Source: Roseateles oligotrophus
GTDB lineage: Bacteria > Pseudomonadota > Gammaproteobacteria > Burkholderiales > Burkholderiaceae_C
DNA length: 64,000 nt
NCBI RefSeq assembly: GCF_014204525.1
Contig: NZ_JACHLP010000002.1
Span: forward strand, 1 to 64,000
Reading direction: 5' to 3'
Shown in pieces: positions 1 through 8,491 of the stretch (positions within the stretch are counted from its first letter, which is position 1; each line of letters opens with the position of its first letter). A program made the translations under genes and the position numbers. The notes beneath the pieces are model-generated. The model ran no database searches and was not told where the DNA came from. It was given only the letters and a program-made list of their open reading frames with translations.

Positions 1-31
1 TCCATTGCTCATCGCGAAGTTGTTTACGCAT
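1..31 (-). CDS. IS5-type transposase, N-terminal end only (partial)
   Basis: Reading the minus strand from position 31, an ATG opens a frame encoding MRKQLRDEQW that runs off the window at base 1. A GGAGGG Shine-Dalgarno sequence lies just upstream on that strand (about 35-40). The DEQW pattern right after the start is typical of IS5/IS427-group transposases and their DUF4096 N-terminus. Only ten residues are visible, so the family call is inference. A 7-bp inverted repeat (38-44 with 54-60) sits in the leader. The rest of the gene lies outside the window. Confidence 0.45.
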   Translation of the reverse strand, partial: MRKQLRDEQW

Positions 32-147
32 CGTCCCTCCAACCAGATCAATGGGTTGGAGTCGTATTGTTACCTCGAATGTCAACACACCCTAGAGTGA
101 TTCACGGCCCGCCTCCTCAGAGGCCGTCAGCCTTTTGATGGAGACAA

Positions 148-1290
148 ATGATGAAGCGGTTTCAAAGCAAGTTTCTAGTGGTCGCGGCCAGCCTGGCGCT
201 GGCGGCTTGCGGTGGTGGCGGCTCTTCAGACACCACGCCCCAGCTCAAGATCACCGCGGTCAAGGTCTTTGGCGATAGCCTGGCCGACTCCGGCACTTTC
301 GGCATCAAGTTCACCGTGCAGAGTGCAGACACCCAGATCTATCCCGAGCGTGTCGCCGCCAGCTATGGTCTGAGCCTGTGCAACTTCTACACCTTCACCG
401 GCACCACGTTTGCGGCCAATGCCAAGCCCGGCTGCAGCAACTTCGCCATCGGTGGCGGGGTGATCAACCACAGCAATCCGGCCGATCCGCGCGGCATCCC
501 GCTGCAACTGGCCACCGCGGGTTCCCTGGCTGCTTACACGGCCGGTGATCTGGCCCTGATCGACGGCGGCGGCAACGATGCCGCCGATCTGGTCGGTGCC
601 TATCTGAAGCTACCGTCCGACAAGGCCGCCGCCTATTCCAGTCTGCTGACGACGCTGCTAACGCCCACCCAGGTCGGTACAGCCCTGGCCGCCGGTGCCA
701 GCGGTGCGGCCAGCATAGGTGTGACTTATATGCAGGCCCTGGCCGATAAGTTCCATGCCTCCATCAAGACCCATGTGCTGGACAAAGGGGCTCAGCAGGT
801 CTTGATCCTCAATATGCCGGGCATCACCAACACCCCGCGCTTCCAGACGGTGCTGGACAGCATTGCCGCGGCCAGCGGCGGCGGCACGGCGGGTGCGGCG
901 GCGCGAGCCCAGGCCGAGGGTTTGTTCAAGAGCTGGATCGAGGCTTTCAACAAGCAGCTGGACAGCAAGTTCGCCGGCGAGAGCAAGGTTGCCATCGTCG
1001 ACTTCTACACCGCCTTCAACGAGCAGGTGGCCAGCCCGAGCCAATACGGGCTGACGAATGTCAAGACACCGGCCTGCCCCGTCACCGGCGTCGGTGCCGA
1101 CGGCCTGCCGACCTATACCTTTGCCACCTGCTCCGCCAGCGCCTTGTCGGCCGCGCCGCCCGCCGGCGTCACCGGGGCCGATTGGTGGAAGAGTTATGCC
1201 TTCTCCGACGGCTTCCACCCCACGCCTTACGGACATCAACTGACCGCTCAGCTGATCTCCAAAACCCTGGCCATCAAGGGCTGGCTGTGA
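148..1290 (+). CDS. GDSL/SGNH-family esterase lipoprotein
   Basis: A 380-residue secreted hydrolase of the GDSL/SGNH lipase-esterase class. The N-terminus is a lipoprotein signal with lipobox LALAAC (Cys21) followed by a glycine-rich linker. Block I is VFGDSLADSG with the nucleophile at about Ser44, a GGGND block lies near residue 145, and the C-terminal block DGFHPT supplies the catalytic Asp and His. Two adjacent ATGs (148 and 151) follow GGAG at 140-143; the second has the better spacing. The OmpW-like gene begins 26 bases downstream, so the two are probably cotranscribed. Substrate is unknown; ester lipids or polyesters are plausible for this family. Confidence 0.85.
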   Translation: MMKRFQSKFLVVAASLALAACGGGGSSDTTPQLKITAVKVFGDSLADSGTFGIKFTVQSADTQIYPERVAASYGLSLCNFYTFTGTTFAANAKPGCSNFAIGGGVINHSNPADPRGIPLQLATAGSLAAYTAGDLALIDGGGNDAADLVGAYLKLPSDKAAAYSSLLTTLLTPTQVGTALAAGASGAASIGVTYMQALADKFHASIKTHVLDKGAQQVLILNMPGITNTPRFQTVLDSIAAASGGGTAGAAARAQAEGLFKSWIEAFNKQLDSKFAGESKVAIVDFYTAFNEQVASPSQYGLTNVKTPACPVTGVGADGLPTYTFATCSASALSAAPPAGVTGADWWKSYAFSDGFHPTPYGHQLTAQLISKTLAIKGWL

Positions 1291-1316
1291 TCGCGGCAAA
1301 TATCAGGAGACATCGC

Positions 1317-1994
1317 ATGAAATCTGTAAAAACTCTTCTCGGTCTTGCCGCGGCCAGCGCCTTGCTGACGGCGGGCTCGGCCCAGGCGCAATCCGCCGGC
1401 ACCCTCAGCGCCCGCATTGGCGCCACCACCATACGGCCGGCCGTTTCCAGCGGCGATCTCAGCGCCCCCAGCCTGGCCGGAACCAAGGTGGACATCGGCA
1501 ACGCGACCCAGGTCTCGGGCGGCCTGAGTTATATGTGGACTGACAATATCGCCATCGATCTGCCCCTGGCCATTCCCTTCAAGCATGAGGTTAGAGGCGC
1601 GGGCGCCATCGATGGCACGGGCAAGCTGGCCGATGTGCAGGCCCTGCCGGTGACGCTGACGGCTCAGTACCGTTTCGGCCTGCCCAGCAGCAGCTTGCGG
1701 CCCTATCTGGGGGCCGGCTTCACCTACGCAGCCTTCATCAAGCCCAAGAGCACGGCGGCCTTGTCCGGCCTGACCGGTGGTTCGCCCAGCAACCCCACCT
1801 TGATGACCATGGAGAACCGCTGGGGCCCGACGCTGCAGCTGGGCTTCACCGCCAAGTTCTCCGGCCAATGGTCGCTCGATGCCACGGCGACCAAGGTCTT
1901 GCTCAAGACCAAGGGGCATTTATCCACAGGGCAGGACATCGATGTGGAACTCAACCCGCTCGCCTTTTCGATAGGCCTGGTCTACACCTTCTGA
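1317..1994 (+). CDS. OmpW-family outer-membrane beta-barrel protein
   Basis: A 225-residue protein. The ATG at 1317 follows an AGGAG (1304-1308) and gives a classical signal peptide (MKSVKTLLGLAAAS..., cleaved after AQA). The mature part resembles OmpW: an N-terminal segment on ARIGATTIRP, alternating hydrophobic strands, the YLGAGFTYA and TAQYRFG segments, and a C-terminal phenylalanine (SIGLVYTF) as recognised by the Bam machinery. OmpW proteins form eight-stranded barrels with a hydrophobic channel for small lipophilic molecules. It follows the esterase gene and is closed by a strong terminator, so the two probably form one transcription unit. Confidence 0.85.
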   Translation: MKSVKTLLGLAAASALLTAGSAQAQSAGTLSARIGATTIRPAVSSGDLSAPSLAGTKVDIGNATQVSGGLSYMWTDNIAIDLPLAIPFKHEVRGAGAIDGTGKLADVQALPVTLTAQYRFGLPSSSLRPYLGAGFTYAAFIKPKSTAALSGLTGGSPSNPTLMTMENRWGPTLQLGFTAKFSGQWSLDATATKVLLKTKGHLSTGQDIDVELNPLAFSIGLVYTF

Positions 1995-2025
1995 ATGCCT
2001 TGTTGATTCAAATCAGGCCTGCATC

Positions 2026-2050
2026 AAAAGGAGCCCTCGGCTCCTTTTTT
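2026..2050 (+). terminator. Rho-independent terminator after the ompW-like gene
   Basis: The stem GGAGCC (2030-2035) and GGCTCC (2039-2044) encloses a three-base loop. It is extended by an A-run on the left pairing with the T-run at 2045-2050. It lies 32 bases after the stop of the OmpW-like gene and before the symporter. Confidence 0.9.
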
Positions 2051-2135
2051 CATGTGGCGTGATCTGCAATTCCCCGTATATCGAGCCCTGGCCGGCGGGC
2101 GCAAGATCAGGCAAGAACCTCGTCTGGAGACTGCC

Positions 2136-3473
2136 TTGAGTGCCAAACCCATCTACAAATCCCTTTACTTCCAGGTCATCACGGCCATTGTTGTGGGGGT
2201 CTTGCTCGGGCATTTCTATCCCGAGAGCGGGGCGGCGATGAAGCCTCTGGGCGACGGCTTCATCAAGCTGATCAAGATGATCATCGCGCCCATCATCTTC
2301 TGCACGGTGGTGGTGGGCATCGCGGGCATGGAGGATATGAAGAAGGTCGGCAAGACCGGCGGCCTGGCCTTGCTCTACTTCGAGATTGTTTCCACCATCG
2401 CCCTGGTCATAGGCCTGGTGGTGGTCAATATGCTGCAACCCGGCGCTGGCATGAATGTGGACCCAGCCGCCCTGGACACCAAGGGCATTGCCGCCTACAC
2501 CGGCCCCGGCAAGCTGGCCAGCACCACCGATTTCCTGCTGGCCATCATCCCCAACACCCTGGTCGATGCCTTTGCCAAGGGCGAGATGCTGCAGGTGCTC
2601 TTGATCGCCGTGCTGTTCGGCTTTGCCCTGCACCGCTTTGGCGGCCGTGGCACCCTGGTGTTCGACCTGATCGAGAAGACCTCCCATGTCTTGTTCGTCA
2701 TCGTCGGCTACATCATGAAGCTGGCTCCCATCGGTGCTTTTGGCGCCATGTCCTTCACCATCGGCAAATACGGCCTGGGCTCGCTGGTGCAGCTGGGCAA
2801 GCTGATGGGCAGCTTCTATCTGACCTGCCTGCTCTTCATCTTCATCGTGCTGGGCAGCATCGCGCGCTTCCACGGCTTCTCGATCTGGAAGTTCATCAAA
2901 TACATCAAGGAAGAGCTGCTGATCGTGCTGGGCACCTCCTCCTCCGAGTCGGTGCTGCCGCGCATGATGGCCAAGATGGAAAACCTGGGCGCCAAAAAGT
3001 CCACCGTGGGTCTGGTGATCCCGACCGGTTACTCCTTCAATCTGGACGGCACCTCCATCTACCTGACCATGGCGGCCGTCTTCATCGCCCAGGCCACCAA
3101 CACGCCGATGACCTTGACTCAGCAGCTGACCCTGCTGGCCGTGCTCTTGCTGACATCCAAGGGCGCGGCCGGCGTGACGGGCAGCGGCTTCATCGTGCTG
3201 GCGGCCACGCTGAGCGCGGTGGGCGGTGTGCCGGTGGCCGGCCTGGCCCTGATCCTGGGCATAGACCGCTTCATGAGCGAGGCACGTGCCCTGACCAATC
3301 TGATCGGCAACGGCGTGGCCACCCTGGTGGTGGCCAAATGGACCGGCGATCTGGACATGGCACGCCTGCACAGCCAGCTGAACAAGGAGGGCAGCCTGGA
3401 AGCCGAGGCGCCCGAGCAGGTGCTGGACAAGGTGGACCAGCATCTCGACATCTCGGCCACCAAAGGCCGATAG
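2136..3473 (+). CDS. dctA: C4-dicarboxylate:cation symporter (DctA type)
   Basis: An inner-membrane symporter of the dicarboxylate/amino-acid:cation symporter family, taking up succinate, fumarate and malate with protons or sodium. The start chosen is TTG at 2136 with GGAGA at 2126-2130; it gives [13 protein letters not shown], matching the usual DctA N-terminus, and 445 residues, close to the family length of about 430. Visible family motifs are the serine-rich re-entrant loop [12 protein letters not shown] (near residue 265) and [12 protein letters not shown] followed by the [13 protein letters not shown] re-entrant segment. Eight hydrophobic helices are evident. It is monocistronic and convergent with queE. 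The gltP/gltT glutamate subfamily is a less likely alternative. Confidence 0.88.
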   Translation: MSAKPIYKSLYFQVITAIVVGVLLGHFYPESGAAMKPLGDGFIKLIKMIIAPIIFCTVVVGIAGMEDMKKVGKTGGLALLYFEIVSTIALVIGLVVVNMLQPGAGMNVDPAALDTKGIAAYTGPGKLASTTDFLLAIIPNTLVDAFAKGEMLQVLLIAVLFGFALHRFGGRGTLVFDLIEKTSHVLFVIVGYIMKLAPIGAFGAMSFTIGKYGLGSLVQLGKLMGSFYLTCLLFIFIVLGSIARFHGFSIWKFIKYIKEELLIVLGTSSSESVLPRMMAKMENLGAKKSTVGLVIPTGYSFNLDGTSIYLTMAAVFIAQATNTPMTLTQQLTLLAVLLLTSKGAAGVTGSGFIVLAATLSAVGGVPVAGLALILGIDRFMSEARALTNLIGNGVATLVVAKWTGDLDMARLHSQLNKEGSLEAEAPEQVLDKVDQHLDISATKGR

Positions 3474-3485
3474 AGCCACCGAAAC

Positions 3486-4121
3486 CTATTCGATCCCGAT
3501 CACCTTGTGCATCTGCACGGACAAGCGCCACTGCGGGTGGCTCATGCAGTAGGCCACGGCCTCGCGGGTGTGCTGGGTCTTGAGCACGGAGTCCAGGGGC
3601 TGCAGAAAAAAGTGCTGGAAGTCCAGGCCGGCAAAACGTTCCGGCTGGGCCAGGGGCTGTGGATAAACCAGCTTGAGCTCATGGCCGCGGGTCAGCACGA
3701 TCTCGGCATCGGCCTTGGGGCTGACGCAGATCCAATCCAGACCCTCGGGCGCGGGCTGGGTGCCATTGGTCTCCACCGCGATCTCGAAGCCGCGTGCATG
3801 CAAGGCGTCTATCAAGGCCTTGTCCAGCTGCAGCAAGGGCTCGCCACCGGTGCACACCACATAGGGCTTGCCCAGGGTGTTGGCCGGCCAATGGCTGGCG
3901 ACGGCATCGGCCAAGGTCTCGGCCGTCGTGAATTTACCGCCGTTCTGGCCGTCGGTGCCGACGAAATCGGTGTCGCAAAACGTGCAGACGGCCTCGGCCC
4001 GGTCCTGCTCGCGCCCGCTCCACAGATTGCAACCGGCAAAGCGGCAGAACACCGAAGCCCGGCCGGCCTGCGCGCCCTCGCCTTGCAAGGTGTAGAACAT
4101 TTCTTTGACGGCGTAAGTCAC
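3486..4121 (-). CDS. queE: 7-carboxy-7-deazaguanine synthase QueE
   Basis: A 211-residue radical-SAM enzyme that converts 6-carboxy-5,6,7,8-tetrahydropterin to 7-carboxy-7-deazaguanine in queuosine (preQ0) biosynthesis. It carries the cluster pattern C31-x14-C46-x2-C49, the unusual CX14CX2C form characterised in the Burkholderia multivorans enzyme, instead of CX3CX2C. The N-terminus (EMFYTLQGEGAQAGR) binds substrate, and CTGGEPLLQ is the SAM-binding GGE motif. It starts 10 bases after the stop of the upstream queD-like gene and catalyses the next step, so the two form an operon. Confidence 0.93.
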   Translation of the reverse strand: MTYAVKEMFYTLQGEGAQAGRASVFCRFAGCNLWSGREQDRAEAVCTFCDTDFVGTDGQNGGKFTTAETLADAVASHWPANTLGKPYVVCTGGEPLLQLDKALIDALHARGFEIAVETNGTQPAPEGLDWICVSPKADAEIVLTRGHELKLVYPQPLAQPERFAGLDFQHFFLQPLDSVLKTQHTREAVAYCMSHPQWRLSVQMHKVIGIE

Positions 4122-4131
4122 GTCCAGGCCC

Positions 4132-5238
4132 TCAAACGGGAATCACCGGGCCATCGTTGCAGGCGCTGACGATGGCCCCGCAGCCACGGGTTTCATACAT
4201 ATCGATACGGTCCAGCTGCGGCAGGGCCGCCCGGCCCTTGGCCAGCACCCAGGCCGCCAGGCTGGCGCTATCGCCATCGGGCAGATCGGCGATCTCGTAC
4301 AAGGGCCGGTGATCGATGGCCTTGAAGATGGGGTCGAACAAGGCCTTCACATCGCCAAAGTCCACCGTCCAGCCCATCAGCTGATCCAACTCGGCATGCA
4401 GATGCAGGCGCAAGGTGTAGGTGTGGCCGTGGATGCCGCGCAGCGGGCTGTCAGTGGGTGCTCGCTTGAGTTGAATGGCGCTGTCCAGCGTCAGCTCTTT
4501 CCAGATGCGGTAATGCTGGCCGTCGAAATTGGCACCACAGGAGCCGGTCTCATAGACGGTGATCCAGGACAGTTCCGGCAACTCATTCTTCATGCGCGCC
4601 CACAACCAGGCCGAGATCACCTCGCTGGTGGGGTTGTGCAAGCCCTCGATCTCATTGAGACAGTGGTAGTTCAAGAGCATGTGGAAGGGCGCCCAGACCT
4701 CGTCCAAATGGTCGTAGTCGATGCTGATGGCGCGCTCGCCCAGATCCTGGTTGGCGTGGATGATGACCTCGAAACCATGGCCATGCATGCGCCCGCATTT
4801 ATGGCCCATGGGCACGTTCGGCAACTGGTGGGCGGCTTGGAAGCGGTAGCGCCGCCAGACATGGGCCATGCCCTGGGCGTCCAGATCCACCCCCGAATGC
4901 GGCGTGCTCTGGATGCCGACTTGCTGAATGCCCGGCACCTCGAACTCGCTTTCCAGGCGCTGGCGGATCCAGCGGGCGATGTTCTCGTCCGTCGGTTCTT
5001 CGATGCAGCGATTCAGCAAGGCGTGGTCCAGCGGGGCCAGGCAGGCCTCCAGGCGGCGGCGCAGCTCTTCCACCTCGGCGCCGGGGAAGGGCGCCCAGCC
5101 GGCCGGCAGCTCGGCGCGAATGGTGGCGAAATAACTGTGTCCGTGCAGACCATGGCTGCGATGCCCCATGGGCAGGGCCGTGATCTGGCAGGCGGATTCA
5201 AAGCCGCAGGAGGCGGAAAAAAGGGTGTGCGTGTTCAT
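4132..5238 (-). CDS. queD: 6-carboxytetrahydropterin synthase homologue (QueD), triple-domain fusion
   Basis: QueD converts 7,8-dihydroneopterin triphosphate to 6-carboxytetrahydropterin, the substrate of QueE encoded next. Ordinary QueD is about 120-150 residues; this protein has 368. Three PTPS-like repeats are visible. Domain 1 (about 1-117) has GHRSHGLHGH but lacks the catalytic Cys and the first zinc His. Domain 2 (about 124-245) keeps the full set: AAH, GHKCGRMHGH and a YETGSCGAN glutamate. Domain 3 (about 250-368) keeps HGH and YETRGCGA but lacks the Cys. The ATG at 5238 is preferred because translation from it begins directly at the first PTPS strand. One active site per chain is inferred. 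Confidence 0.85.
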   Translation of the reverse strand: MNTHTLFSASCGFESACQITALPMGHRSHGLHGHSYFATIRAELPAGWAPFPGAEVEELRRRLEACLAPLDHALLNRCIEEPTDENIARWIRQRLESEFEVPGIQQVGIQSTPHSGVDLDAQGMAHVWRRYRFQAAHQLPNVPMGHKCGRMHGHGFEVIIHANQDLGERAISIDYDHLDEVWAPFHMLLNYHCLNEIEGLHNPTSEVISAWLWARMKNELPELSWITVYETGSCGANFDGQHYRIWKELTLDSAIQLKRAPTDSPLRGIHGHTYTLRLHLHAELDQLMGWTVDFGDVKALFDPIFKAIDHRPLYEIADLPDGDSASLAAWVLAKGRAALPQLDRIDMYETRGCGAIVSACNDGPVIPV

Positions 5239-5668
5239 CGGGGCCGCAAGTGTGACATGGGGATGCCGCTTATTCCAGGGTTTGTACGGAATGCCCATCC
5301 ATCTTCCCTGCCCCGGCTTTTGCACTCCTCTGTCTTCTTTATCGTCTTTTTAAATATTTAATTCATAGTCATAGTAAGCCCCGCCATTCTCTGTGGACAA
5401 GCGGATTTTTTCTATGCTTGGCAAGGACTTAGCGCCCTCAAAAGTTTGTGGGCTATGGGGCTTGAACTTTTGTCCCAAGAGATAACAACTTTGGCAATCG
5501 TCATTTCGCTGTGGACAAGCCGGCACTTGTTCCGTTTCAGCGCACAGGCTTGTGCACAAGCAGCGGCCCCGCTTTGTGGCAGGAAATCCACGCCACGGCC
5601 TGCCCATGGCCTGTGGATATTTCTGTGGATTTCTTGTGTGCCGCTGTGTACAAGTCGGCGCGCCTTGT
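5239..5668. other. Gene-free stretch with DnaA-box cluster and AT-rich segment (origin-like)
   Basis: No convincing gene lies between the start of queD and the end of the helicase gene. An AT-rich segment at 5349-5380 (TTTTTAAATATTTAATTC and on) is followed by six sequences close to the DnaA box TGTGGATAA/TGTGGACAA, all on the same strand: 5392-5400 TGTGGACAA, 5510-5518 TGTGGACAA, 5551-5559 TGTGCACAA (inside a 12-bp palindrome), 5612-5620 TGTGGATAT, 5624-5632 TGTGGATTT and 5645-5653 TGTGTACAA. An AT-rich unwinding element beside DnaA boxes is oriC-like. A DnaA-titration or reactivation locus is the main alternative. Confidence 0.5.
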
Positions 5669-7954
5669 TCAGCCCCGTTTGCCGCCGCGGCCCGGCCTGG
5701 CGGCCCAGAGGGGTTTCTTGCCCTTGAGATGGCGTTCGATGCCGTCGTTGAGGCGGCCGCGCAAATCCACCACCGCCTCCACCTGGCCGAACACGCCGGG
5801 GAAGCGCAGGTCCAGCCACAGCCACAGGGTGCAGGAGCGCAAGGCCTGCTCCATGCGGTCCAGGCGGCTGTGCTCGTCCACATCGTCCAGGAACCAGGGC
5901 GAGCCCGCTTTGCCGCTGATGGCATGGCGGTGCGTCCAGTCCAGAAATTCCTGCACCTGCGCGTCGGTGCGGCTGTCCACCGGCGCCTGGGCGTAGATGA
6001 AGCGGGTCTTGAGCGGCAGGCTGCCGGCACTGCGGTCCAGCTGATCGGCCAGCTCCAGCATCTGCTCCAGCTCGGCCACCTGGAAGTGCGCATCGTCCAG
6101 GCGCAACTGGTCCATGAACACGCCTAGCACGGCGCGCAGCTTGTTCAGCTGCAGGCGCTGGGCGATGGTGTTGATATGCCACCAATTGGGCGCCACCGAG
6201 CATTTGAAATCGCGCGGTGCCCGCGGCTGCTTGGGCAGCAAGTCCTTGAGCGTGCGGGCGGCGCTGTTCTCGGCCTCGCGCAAGACGCCGCAAAAGCCCT
6301 CGTCATGCATGCCGTAACGCCCGGCCCGGCCGGCAATCTGGTGCACCTCGGAGACGGTCAGCGCGCGGTCGCCCTGGCCGTCGAACTTGCTCATGGTGCT
6401 GAACAGCACCCGGCGTATCGGCAGATTCAGGCCCATGCCGATGGCGTCGGTAGCGACCAGGATGTGGCTGGCGCCCTGGGCGAAGCGCTCGGCCTCGCGC
6501 CGCCTCACCTCGGGCGGCAGGGCCCCGTAAATGACCGAGACCGGATGGCCGGCCGCCGCGATCTGGTCGCGCAGCATCAGCACCTCGCGGCGGCTGAAGG
6601 CCACGACGGCATCGCCTTTTTTCAGCGAGGCAATCGGCACCGGTGCCGGCAGCAGCTGCACCTCCTGCTTGCGCTCGAAGTGGCGCACGGTGCAGCGCTC
6701 GCCGCACAGGCCCAGCAGGCTCTCGATGGCCGGCACGGCATAGGCCGAGCAGATGATGATGAGCTCATTGGCCGGCACCGCCACGATGGCCTGGGTCCAG
6801 GCCCAGCCGCGGTAGGTGTCGAACAGCATCTGCGCCTCGTCGATCACCGCCACATCGATGGCCTTGGCTGTATTGACCATCTCGATGGTGCTGGACACCA
6901 CCCGCGAGCCTTCGGCCGGCACATTCTCCTCGCCGGTCAGCAAGGAGCAGGGCACGCCCCGGCCCACCAGGCGGTCGCGGCCCTCCAGGGCCAGCAGGCG
7001 CAGCGGGGCCAGGTAAGCGCCCTCGTCCGCTTGCGCCAGGCGTTCAAACGCCGCATGGGTCTTGCCGCTGTTTGGCGGGCCGACGAAGAGCGTCACCGTG
7101 CGCTGCAGGCGGCGCGCGGCATCAAAAGTGTCGGGATAGCCCTGGAAAGCTAACTCGCTGTTCAGGTGGGCCAGGGTGTTGAGTTCGGCAACGCGGTTCT
7201 CCCAGCGGTCCTGGGCGCGGGTGCAGGCGGTCTTCAGCAGGCTTAGATCTTGCGGGATGGCGCATTCCGACTGCAGGCGTGGCAGCAGCGAGTCCAGATG
7301 CTCCTCGTGGCCGGCAATGCTGCGTGCCAGCAGGTTTTCCAGATGGGCGCGCAACTCGGCCTCGCCCTCGAAGGCGGGCGCCGGCCCCAGGGCTTTTTTC
7401 AGCGCGGCCAGATCGCCATCGCGGTAGAAGTCCCAGACGGGGGCGGCCTCTGGCAGTGGTCGGCGATAGGCCACGGGAATGTGCCAGCCCGGCTGCGAGA
7501 GTTTGAGCGTGAGCGAGCACAGGCGGCTCCAGCCGCTGCCCTGGGCCTGTGTCGGCACGCGCGCCAGGCCCAGCTGATCCAGGGCCGTGCCACGTTGCAG
7601 CATCAGCGCGCGCACCGTGGGTGCCGTGCCCACCACATCCAGGTGTTGCAAGGCGGTGCGCATCAGGCCGGGGGCGATCCAACGGCTGGGGCGGGCTCCG
7701 GCCACGGCTTTTTGCAAGAGGATCAGGCCGGCCTGATCCAGCGCCTCTTCCTTGGTGGATTCACCGCCAAAGTCCAGCGGGGTCAGTACCTGGGGCAGCT
7801 GGTAGGCCGCCTGGCGTATGCGCAGCAGCTCCTCGGGGCTGAGCCCGGGCGGCAGGCGCTTGAGATGGCGCGGCTGCGGCAGATTGAAGGTGGCTGGCGG
7901 CTTTGGGGGCCTGGCTTCAGCGACGGGAGGGAGAGTGGGATTGATTTCAGACAC
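5669..7954 (-). CDS. SUV3-like superfamily 2 ATP-dependent RNA/DNA helicase
   Basis: A 761-residue helicase resembling the Suv3 (mitochondrial degradosome) branch of Ski2-like SF2 helicases. Walker A is GPPNSGKT, the Walker B box is DEAQ (VAVIDEAQMLF), and motif VI is HQIAGRAGRYG, with VATDAIGMGLNLP as motif V. The C-terminus has the Suv3-type helical region. The GTG at 7954 (VSEINPTLPP) is chosen because the frame farther upstream only mirrors the adjacent VOC gene; there is no good ATG before residue 90. The first 250 residues are an unassigned N-terminal extension. Bacterial Suv3 homologues are found in many proteobacteria; RNA turnover is inferred from the family. It is divergent from the VOC gene, with 87 bases between. 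Confidence 0.82.
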   Translation of the reverse strand: MSEINPTLPPVAEARPPKPPATFNLPQPRHLKRLPPGLSPEELLRIRQAAYQLPQVLTPLDFGGESTKEEALDQAGLILLQKAVAGARPSRWIAPGLMRTALQHLDVVGTAPTVRALMLQRGTALDQLGLARVPTQAQGSGWSRLCSLTLKLSQPGWHIPVAYRRPLPEAAPVWDFYRDGDLAALKKALGPAPAFEGEAELRAHLENLLARSIAGHEEHLDSLLPRLQSECAIPQDLSLLKTACTRAQDRWENRVAELNTLAHLNSELAFQGYPDTFDAARRLQRTVTLFVGPPNSGKTHAAFERLAQADEGAYLAPLRLLALEGRDRLVGRGVPCSLLTGEENVPAEGSRVVSSTIEMVNTAKAIDVAVIDEAQMLFDTYRGWAWTQAIVAVPANELIIICSAYAVPAIESLLGLCGERCTVRHFERKQEVQLLPAPVPIASLKKGDAVVAFSRREVLMLRDQIAAAGHPVSVIYGALPPEVRRREAERFAQGASHILVATDAIGMGLNLPIRRVLFSTMSKFDGQGDRALTVSEVHQIAGRAGRYGMHDEGFCGVLREAENSAARTLKDLLPKQPRAPRDFKCSVAPNWWHINTIAQRLQLNKLRAVLGVFMDQLRLDDAHFQVAELEQMLELADQLDRSAGSLPLKTRFIYAQAPVDSRTDAQVQEFLDWTHRHAISGKAGSPWFLDDVDEHSRLDRMEQALRSCTLWLWLDLRFPGVFGQVEAVVDLRGRLNDGIERHLKGKKPLWAARPGRGGKRG

Positions 7955-8041
7955 CCCGAGAGTGGAGCACAGATCCTGATGGCCCAAAGCCGCCGGCTTG
8001 CGCACAATCGAGCGGGCTTCAAGATCACAAGGAGTTTTTTC

Positions 8042-8410
8042 ATGCACAACAACCTGGTTTGGGTGGACATCCCGGTCGTGGACCTGGACCGTGCCATCGC
8101 CTTCTACGCCGCCGTCCTGGGGCGCCCGGTCAGCAAGCAGGGGGGGCCGGGCTTCAGCTTCGGCCTGTTCACCCACGAGGGCGAGGAGGTGGGCGGCTGC
8201 CTGGCCCAGATGCCGGACAACGCGCCCGCCACCCAGGGCCCGCTGATCTATCTGAATGCCAGCGGCCGTATCAAAGCCGCCGTGCAGGCGGCCGTGGACC
8301 ATGGCGGCCGCGTCCTCAATGAGCTGCATCAGATCGGCCCGCATGGCTTCCGCGTCGTTTTGCTGGACAGCGAGGGCAATCGCATCGCCTTGCATTCGCA
8401 TATTGCATAG
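8042..8410 (+). CDS. VOC-superfamily (glyoxalase/bleomycin-resistance-like) protein
   Basis: A 122-residue single-domain protein of the vicinal oxygen chelate fold. It starts with MHNNLVWVDIPVVDLDRAIAFYAAVLG, the usual first beta-alpha unit, and ends with FRVVLLDSEGNRIALHSH, the second metal-site strand. ATG 8042 follows AAGGAG at 8029-8034. The protein is half the length of a two-repeat dioxygenase and would act as a dimer. Its substrate cannot be read from the sequence. Confidence 0.8.
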   Translation: MHNNLVWVDIPVVDLDRAIAFYAAVLGRPVSKQGGPGFSFGLFTHEGEEVGGCLAQMPDNAPATQGPLIYLNASGRIKAAVQAAVDHGGRVLNELHQIGPHGFRVVLLDSEGNRIALHSHIA

Positions 8411-8491
8411 TTTCAACTGGCTTGAGGATGTGCGGCGCGGCGCTTGCTGCCGACACTGCTTGCCGCTTTGCGGCAATACAGGAGAAGCGTC

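Noticed and set aside
2013-3479. Minus-strand frame opposite dctA
   Set aside because: Gln/His/Gly-rich antisense translation; the plus-strand symporter has all family motifs.
5350-6293. Minus-strand frames over the DnaA-box region
   Set aside because: Arg/Ala-rich translations without motifs, overlapping the helicase in other frames; the region is better explained as non-coding.
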